A stretch of 64,000 bases of DNA from Branchiostoma lanceolatum (taxonomy: Eukaryota; Chordata; Leptocardii; Amphioxiformes; Branchiostomatidae), in the NCBI RefSeq assembly GCF_035083965.1, contig NC_089724.1:10162910-10226909 (forward strand), read 5' to 3'. Both the position numbers and the translations under genes were made by a program. The notes beneath the pieces are model-generated. The model saw only the letters and a program-made list of their open reading frames with translations, did not search any database and was not told where the DNA came from. Shown here in pieces: positions 57,166 to 64,000 of this stretch (position 1 is its first letter; each line of letters begins with the position of its first letter).

Positions 57166-59305
57166 GGTCCGCTGGGGGTGAGGGGACTAGACATAGCAAG
57201 AGAACACAGAGTCAATAGAGTCAATATACTAGCAGACACAAAAAGGACGGTACCTTACATTTTATGTAGCATAGATATGAGGACATTGTGAAAGTGTAGT
57301 TGTCTATGGTCGCATTTCCTTTTCTTAAGACACCGATATCCACCCAAGACTGTATCCAAACGAACATAGGTATCAAAACGATATCAGTGTAACGACATGA
57401 TAAATAACACATAATTAATCAAAAAAGAAATGAGACATTCCTTCCTTATCTATGCCGTCATCTGTGTACGTCCATAACCAAAACGAACGACGTCACCCAG
57501 CAGATTTGAAATTTTTTAAACTTAGCCCAATGCTTCCTTTACGATTATAGATCTACGACATGTAAGCTATGTGAGAGAAAAATAGACTTACCTTAACACC
57601 GATTACGCTCGAATGAGCTGTGCAGACAACTCCACCAGACTCACACGGTTTCTGTGTGGTATGGAGAGGTCAGTATGATGACCCTATACTTGCACCACAC
57701 CTAGAGTCGGCATTGTCAAATCATTTCATTTCAATGTTATGTCAAAGTGCAACATGACGAAAATACAGTGATTGTCATCATCCCTCTACATCATTTAATT
57801 GGCTGAACTTCTTAAATATGTATTCTTAAAGTGGTTTTAGTTACCGGAGTTTCAATGATAACTTCTGTATGTTTTTTTCTTGGGCCTTATCTGTGGCAAC
57901 GCCCCCTTCAAAAGAGGCCTGCAACACAGTGCAAGTCCCCGGGCGCGTTACGTATGTTGAAGGCCATCATCGTACTCTATTGTATTGTATCAGATAACAT
58001 TCAAGAAGCCTTGTGGAACCTATGTCTCTGCTAGTGGCAAACTATATTTAATGGCACATAATAACTAAAGAAAAACTGCGCATACGCTACGGGAAAATGT
58101 GCTGTCAAGTATGTTGCTTTCTTTATACTTCATGAAATATGCTATAGAATAGGTTGATGTGTCTGACAACTCATACCAGTGATAAATGTTCGTGTCAAAG
58201 GGTGCATGGGCGTTCCTATTCCAGACAACACACGCACGCACACACGCAGATGCAGCACTGTCAGACAAACAGCTAATATTGTTGAATCCATGTATTTGAA
58301 TTAAATCTGAACCTATTCATGATGAATCTATAATATTGTCAGGCATTTATTAGCAATTCTAGATCATTGCGTCAAACAAAATTGACTGCTAGCACGTGTT
58401 ACGTTTGTGCAGTTAGTTACCTCAGTTGTCTGAAAGGTTGAGGGTTGACCCAGTATATTATGACTCATGACCCTGGCAATAACAACACGTGCACATTACT
58501 CAGCCGATGTTAAAGAATAAGAATGGTCCCAAAACTAGGTATACACCTATAACTACTCGAACTTTACTTTTACTAGTAAAAAGACCACTGGCGTCGCTAA
58601 TAATAAGAAAATGAACCGAGCCTGTGGGGGAGGAGCATATTGTAATCATTCTCAGCTGGCTAAATAAAATCTCCCAACAACCAGGTTGTAAAACCATTTT
58701 CTCCGTTTTCATGGGTGTTACAGAGCTACAAATTCCATGGAGCTATCTCTTTACGCATAGCTCTAAATATAGTACATGGACATTATCATTTTTCTCACTT
58801 TCACATCAGCAATAACGAATAAAAATCTCAAAATAGTGACTTATGTGCAAAGCGAAAAATAGTGAAAAATAGGCAATGCCATTTTGATTGAATGCGTTAC
58901 GAATTTTATTATCAGCGACAGAAAGCAAACACAACTGATACCTAGAAATTCCTAGACTAGTGGAGAAAGGAAGACAGAAGTAAGGCAAAATGTGATTTAA
59001 TACGTTCTTACCCATTATGACCAAATGCAGTTTCCACACATAAATGGCAACGTGAATAGTTAATCATAACTACGACATGTTGCAGTTAAGACTTTCTATG
59101 TACGAATGAAATTGCTACACAGTAGTTTTAGAAGCTATTTTGACATACAAAGCCAAGGAGCCGACAAACATCTTTTGATTTCTTTTGCGGTGCGAACAGT
59201 AACTGCTATCTCAGATGGTAAATTGGTAGTGCTGTCTGCTATGTTATTCTGTGCTAAAGCGCATCAATTATTTTATCGTACAGGAGATTCGCGATTCCCC
59301 TTCAA
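57166..59305. other. Intergenic between lectin genes B and C
   Basis: No gene, RNA gene or clear repeat was recognised. Frames of 60-77 codons on both strands show no family resemblance. Confidence 0.5.
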
Positions 59306-60155
59306 CTAAAAATCCTGATAGGCTCTGATTGCTGTCACGGCGAAAGGATCGTACTCGCAAATATAAGGCCGCTTCGCCTTGCACCAGCCCAAACGCCAGC
59401 GGTACTTCCTAGGCCGACACATGTAGGCACAGTCGTTGTTCTTCGTGTTCAGCACCCGTCTGTCCCAGTGTTCGTAGTCCTTCATCCTGTTGTAGGGCAC
59501 CCCGTCACTCCACACGAGACGCCTGTCGGTCTCCCTGTCATCTAAGCCGATCCACGTGCTCTGGCGGATGAGGAGCACGGTGCGGATCTGTGGGAAATTC
59601 AAAGGTACAGGGTTGTTTGTTAAATGTGATCAGTCAATGAAAGACCACTAGCACTTATGAACAAAACGCCGCATCATCTATAGCTAAAGCCCAGGTTATT
59701 AATAGCCGAACATGGCCTCCCGACCTTCCCCAACTATGGTTGGGAGTGGTTCGGGAGCTAGCCTCCGCTGTCGTCGGTTTGTGTTCGGCTTGATTGGCTG
59801 GCGTTCGGCTGTGCTAGCTGAATGTTTTGGCTGTGGAGGACGGAGGGGGGGGGGTATCGGGGGCCAAGTGTTGCAAAAATACTTATATATAAAGAAAAGA
59901 AATTTCTGATATATAAGGATGATTTAACGCACTTATATACATTCAGGTTTACACACATATATACAAGGGAGAACACACACAGATATATGTTCAGGTTTAC
60001 TTACACACAGATATATACAAAGGAGGACAGACACATATGTTCAGCTTTACTCACTCATATATATATATACAAGGGGAACACACACACATATGTTCAGCAT
60101 TACTCACACATATATACAAAGGAGTACACACATACATGTTCATGTTCAGCTTTAC

Positions 60156-60205
<50 letters not shown>

Positions 60206-63200
60206 ACACACACACACACATTATTGATACATCGTAACATGCACACATGTACACTCATGTTAGGTATGTCATGTGTAGATTAATCTCTTAGAAGTATTAC
60301 GATTATAAGCCATGGTCTTCATTTTCAAAGGTAGACAGCTCTTAGGCTCGAAAAGAAGTGTGTGGGTTTTGACCCCAATTTTGCTCCAAAATTTGAAGTA
60401 GAGTAACTGAAGAATGATATTAATGAATCGTCATGACTTTCGGAAGCTTATGAGATGACTGACACATATAGATGTGAAATATGCAAATCATGTCCTTATG
60501 CATCAATACTGAGTTAATGTTACGATTCTGCTACGTTCATGGAACAGTGGACGTTGCAACATGCAACATATGAAGCCGAAAGAGAACAATCACTTTTTCA
60601 ATAACAGTCTCCATAATGTGAAGAAATCTATACTATAATACTACTGTGGTAAATGACGCGATTTTCACACTTGCAGCATTGAAAAATGAACTAAGGTAAG
60701 ATATCAGCACCAATACATCAAGGCCCATTTGGAACGATTGCAATGAAAATGCTACAATTGCCCTTTTATGATAAAACCTTCCTGGCCAAGATAAGATAAG
60801 TCTAAATTAGCAACGTGTGTATTACGTTGCTAATTTAGACTTATCTTATCTTGGCCAGGATCTTTATCTTAAAGTTCAAAGTAACAATGCACCCTTGTGA
60901 GACGACTTTTCCTGTCTCTGTGGACGCCGTAAGATTGTTGTAAGGAAAAAATATTGATATGTACTGGCAATTTCACGGCACATATCAAAGTAAAATGTGA
61001 CGATCGCATCACATATATCCGTGTCTTGCAACATAGATATATGTGGCGATCGTTTGATATATATCTGTGTTTTGTGGAACAGTTATATGTGGTGCGATCG
61101 CCACATATATGTCTGTCTTGCAACACAGATATATCTGTTCCACAAAACACAGATATATATCGAACGATCACCACATATATCTGTGTTGCAAAACACAGAT
61201 ATATGTGGTGCGATCGTTACATATATCTGTGTTCCAAAACACAGATATATCTGTTCCACAAAACACAGATATATATCAAACGATCACCACATATATCTGT
61301 GTTTTGTGGAACAGATATATGTGGTGCGATCCCCACATATATGTCTGTCTTGCAACACAGATATATCTGTTCCACAAAACACAGATAGATATCAAACGAT
61401 CACCACATATATCTGTGTTTTGTGGAACAGATATATGTGTTGCGATCCCCACATATATGTCTGTCTTGAAACACAGATATATCTGTACCACAAAACACCG
61501 ATATATATCAAATGATCACCACATATATCTGTATTGCAAGACACAGATATATGTGGTGCGATCGCCACATATATCTGTGTTCCAAAACACAGATATATCT
61601 GTTCCACAAAACACAGATATATATCAAACGATCGCCACATATATGTTTTCACGCACAGATATCTGTGTCATGCATCACAGATATATGGGACCCTCGAATC
61701 CCATCTATGTGTGTCTTGGGTTATAGTTATAAGCGTTATTCACAGATAACATAACAAATAGATTGTCAATGATTTTTCGCCGACACACAGACGGCTTTTG
61801 TATGGGAAACATCTAGAACAGCACTTGAATCTTGAAACAAAGCACCCGCTGTGAACTTAGCTGTAAGAGTCAAGAAGCCTCAGGTTTTTTAACCATTGGC
61901 TGAAAATGTTACAGGTTTAGTCAAGTTCTGCGCTGTTTTCAACATTTTCAGCCACTGATAAAAAAGAAACCTCCTTATTACCTTTACACTAAAGTTTACA
62001 GCTGAGTTCCATATAGCAGGTACTTTGTTCCAAGATCCAAGTGCTGTTCTATAAGTTTTGTTCTATTGTAATTGTGTGTGGGCGAAAAAATCATGACAAT
62101 CTATATATGTCATTCGAGCGCCACATATATATGTGTTACAAAACACAGATATATCTCAAGCGATCGTCATATATATCTGTGTTGCAAGAGACAGATATAT
62201 GTGGTGCGATCGCCACATATATCTGTGTTCCAAAACACAGATATATCTGTTCCACAAAACACAGATATATCTCAAGCGATCGTCATATATATCTGTTGTT
62301 GCAAGAGATAGATATATGTGGTGCGATCCCCACATATATCTGTGTTCCAAAACACAGATATATCTGTTCCACAAAACACAGATATATATCAAACGATCAC
62401 CACACATATCTGTGTTGCAAGAGATAGATATATGTTTTGCAATCGCCACACATATCTGTGTTCCAACACACAGATATATCTGTTCCACAAAACACAGATA
62501 TATATCAAACGATCGCCACATATATCTATGTTGCAAGACACGGATCGTCACATTTTACTTTGATATGTGCCGTGAAATTGCCAGAACATATCAATATTTT
62601 TTCCTTACAACAATCTTACGGCGTCCACAGAGACAGGAAAAGTCGTCTCACAAGGGTGCATTGTTACTTTGAACTTTAAGATAAAGATCCTGGCCAAGAT
62701 AAGATAAGTCTAAATTAGCAACGTAATACACACGTTGCTAATTTAGACTTATCTTATCTTGGCCAGGAAGGTTTTATCATAAAAGGGCAATTGTAGCATT
62801 TTCATTGCAATCGTTCCAAATGGGCCTTGATGTATTGGTGCTGATATCTTACCTTAGTTCATTTTTCAATGCTGCAAGTGTGAAAATCGCGTCATTTACC
62901 ACAGTAGTATTATAGTATAGATTTCTTCACATTATGGAGACTGTTATTGAAAAAGTGATTGTTCTCTTTCGGCTTCATATGTTGCATGTTGCAACGTCCA
63001 CTGTTCCATGAACGTAGCAGAATCGTAACATTAACTCAGTATTGATGCATAAGGACATGATTTGCATATTTCACATCTATATGTGTCAGTCATCTCATAA
63101 GCTTCCGAAAGTCATGACGATTCATTAATATCATTCTTCAGTTACTCTACTTCAAATTTTGGAGCAAAATTGGGGTCAAAACCCACACACTTCTTTTCGA

Positions 63201-63340
63201 GCCTAAGAGCTGTCTACCTTTGAAAATGAAGACCATGGCTTATAATCGTAATACTTCTAAGAGATTAATCTACACATGACATACCTAACATGAGTGTACA
63301 TGTGTGCATGTTACGATGTATCAATAATGTGTGTGTGTGT

Positions 63341-63398
<58 letters not shown>

Positions 63399-63943
63399 GT
63401 AAAGCTGAACATGAACATGTATGTGTGTACTCCTTTGTATATATGTGTGAGTAATGCTGAACATATGTGTGTGTGTTCCCCTTGTATATATATATATGAG
63501 TGAGTAAAGCTGAACATATGTGTCTGTCCTCCTTTGTATATATCTGTGTGTAAGTAAACCTGAACATATATCTGTGTGTGTCCTCCCTTGTATATATGTG
63601 TAAACCTGAATGTATATAAGTGCGTTAAACCATCCTTATATATCAGAAATTTCTTTTCTTTATATATATGTAATTTTGCAACACTTGGCCCCCGATAGGG
63701 GGGGTCTGGAGTGGGTCAAAAGAATATATATACTGAAATGATTTTTATCATGATTTCATCACGAACTCACCGCGATCCAGAGCTCTGTCCGATAGTCGCG
63801 GATGGTGACCAGACGACCGCCGTCAGCGCGGCAGCTGCTCTCGGCATCATGGTAGGAGAGACGCTTCCTGTCGAAACGGTAGCAGAAAAATATCTCCTTA
63901 GAGGACTTTGGCTTGATGTAACCTTCAGGGCACTGGCCAGTCT
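59306..63943 (-). CDS. Secreted mosaic protein C, lectin-domain exons only (5' part outside window)
   Basis: Two exons, 63943-63771 and 59587-59306, join in phase 0 to the last 151 residues. The first reads TGQCPEGYIKP, FFCYRFDRK, SSCRADGGRLVTIRDY, ELWIA. The second reads IRTVLLIRQSTWIGLDDRET, WSDGVPYNRM, DCAYMCRP, CKAKRPYICEYDPF, and has a C-terminal extension VTAIRAYQDF. Exon sizes (173 and 282 bp) and phases (1-0, 0-stop) equal those of genes A and B. The 4,183-bp intron between them contains the large foldback element. Upstream modules are beyond the right edge, so their presence is inferred. Confidence 0.85.
60784..60860. repeat. Internal hairpin of the left arm
   Basis: A perfect stem of about 35 bp starting CTGGCCAAGATAAGATAAGT, closed by a short GTGTATT-type loop. 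A mirror copy is in the right arm at about 62689-62767. Confidence 0.9.
61010..61690. repeat. Left array of about 116-bp palindromic units
   Basis: CCACAAAACACAGATATATA recurs at about 61140, 61256, 61372, 61489 and 61605, a spacing of 116-117 bp. Each unit is itself an imperfect palindrome built from ACATATATCTGTGTT and AACACAGATATATGT halves around GCGATCGC-like centres. Long repetitive frames on both strands are by-products. Confidence 0.9.
62110..62545. repeat. Right array of about 116-bp palindromic units
   Basis: The same unit as the left array, with CAAAACACAGATATAT recurring at about 62137, 62251, 62370 and 62485. It has fewer units than the left side, so the arms differ in array length. 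Confidence 0.88.
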
Positions 63944-64000
63944 CTGAAAATGAATGAAACTGAGTGAATGAGATGAACGAGATGTACTACATGTAGGTAC

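Larger units (their letters stand above)
59855..63697. mobile_element. 3.84-kb foldback element in the lectin C intron
   Basis: The ends read TATCGGGGGCCAAGTGTTGC at 59855 and its exact complement ending at 63697. The arms run inward with near identity for about 1.15 kb (left 59855 to about 61010, right about 62540 to 63697), including matched CA/GT microsatellites and a matched internal hairpin. An array of about 116-bp palindromic units follows on each side, then a spacer of about 400 bp. G10 (59845-59854) and G7 (63698-63704) flank the element and could be a target-site duplication. No transposase is visible. The structure resembles FB/TU-type foldback elements with repeat-rich inverted arms, but no family match can be claimed. 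Confidence 0.85.

Noticed and set aside
59822-60283. His/Thr-rich frames in the foldback arms (and mirror at 63265-63567)
   Set aside because: CA-repeat translation. The same peptide appears from both arms because they are inverted copies.
61010-62545. CRISPR-like array
   Set aside because: Spacing is regular, but there are no unique spacers, the units are self-palindromes of about 116 bp, and the context is eukaryotic with no cas-type gene.
61010-62680. Long repetitive open frames (up to 219 codons, both strands) across the palindromic array
   Set aside because: They exist on both strands and in several frames because the 116-bp unit lacks stop codons. The peptides only mirror the repeat (HRYICSTKHRY...) and have no family resemblance.

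Overview
The window reads as invertebrate chordate nuclear DNA, most likely amphioxus (Branchiostoma). The basis is multi-exon GT-AG genes with short exons, shuffled extracellular domains (TIL, Kunitz, IGFBP-type, VWC-like, C-type lectin), a MECA-type GPCR, a NOX5 oxidase, and a dense load of small TIR elements, LINE pieces and microsatellites. Species assignment is inference; no organelle, bacterial or viral gene was seen. All nine host genes lie on the minus strand. Exon borders were placed by hand from splice sites, phase continuity and family similarity; each model keeps one open frame unless stated.

Layout: dermatopontin-like gene (1150-2556); single-exon lipid/MECA-like GPCR (6332-7495); a 170-bp satellite with long palindromes (7703-8470); NOX5-like NADPH oxidase (9201-17492) carrying a LINE with a GDSL/SGNH-hydrolase ORF in one intron; LINE debris and a perfect hairpin (18.6-19.9 kb); C6orf89-like membrane protein (20755-24931); CAP/SCP secreted protein with a hydrophobic tail (26448-32385); SEA-EGF-transmembrane protein with an NPVY tail (36751-42807); then three tandem paralogues of a secreted mosaic protein ending in a C-type lectin domain: A (44485-49804), B (52293-57165) and C (59306 to beyond 63943, 5' part outside the window).

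The most striking structure is a 3,843-bp foldback element (59855-63697). It has about 1.15-kb near-identical inverted arms, an inner array of about 116-bp self-palindromic units, and flanking G-runs that look like a target-site duplication. It sits in the phase-0 intron that splits the lectin domain of paralogue C, which is only 270-399 bp in paralogues A and B. Other repeats include five copies of a roughly 400-bp TIR family, several other MITE families shared between introns, and a tRNA-like SINE.

Functionally the genes are a loose set of secreted or cell-surface proteins (matrix, protease-inhibitor-like, lectin, CAP, SEA/EGF), one receptor, one oxidase and one endomembrane protein. Apart from the lectin cluster, nothing indicates a shared pathway.
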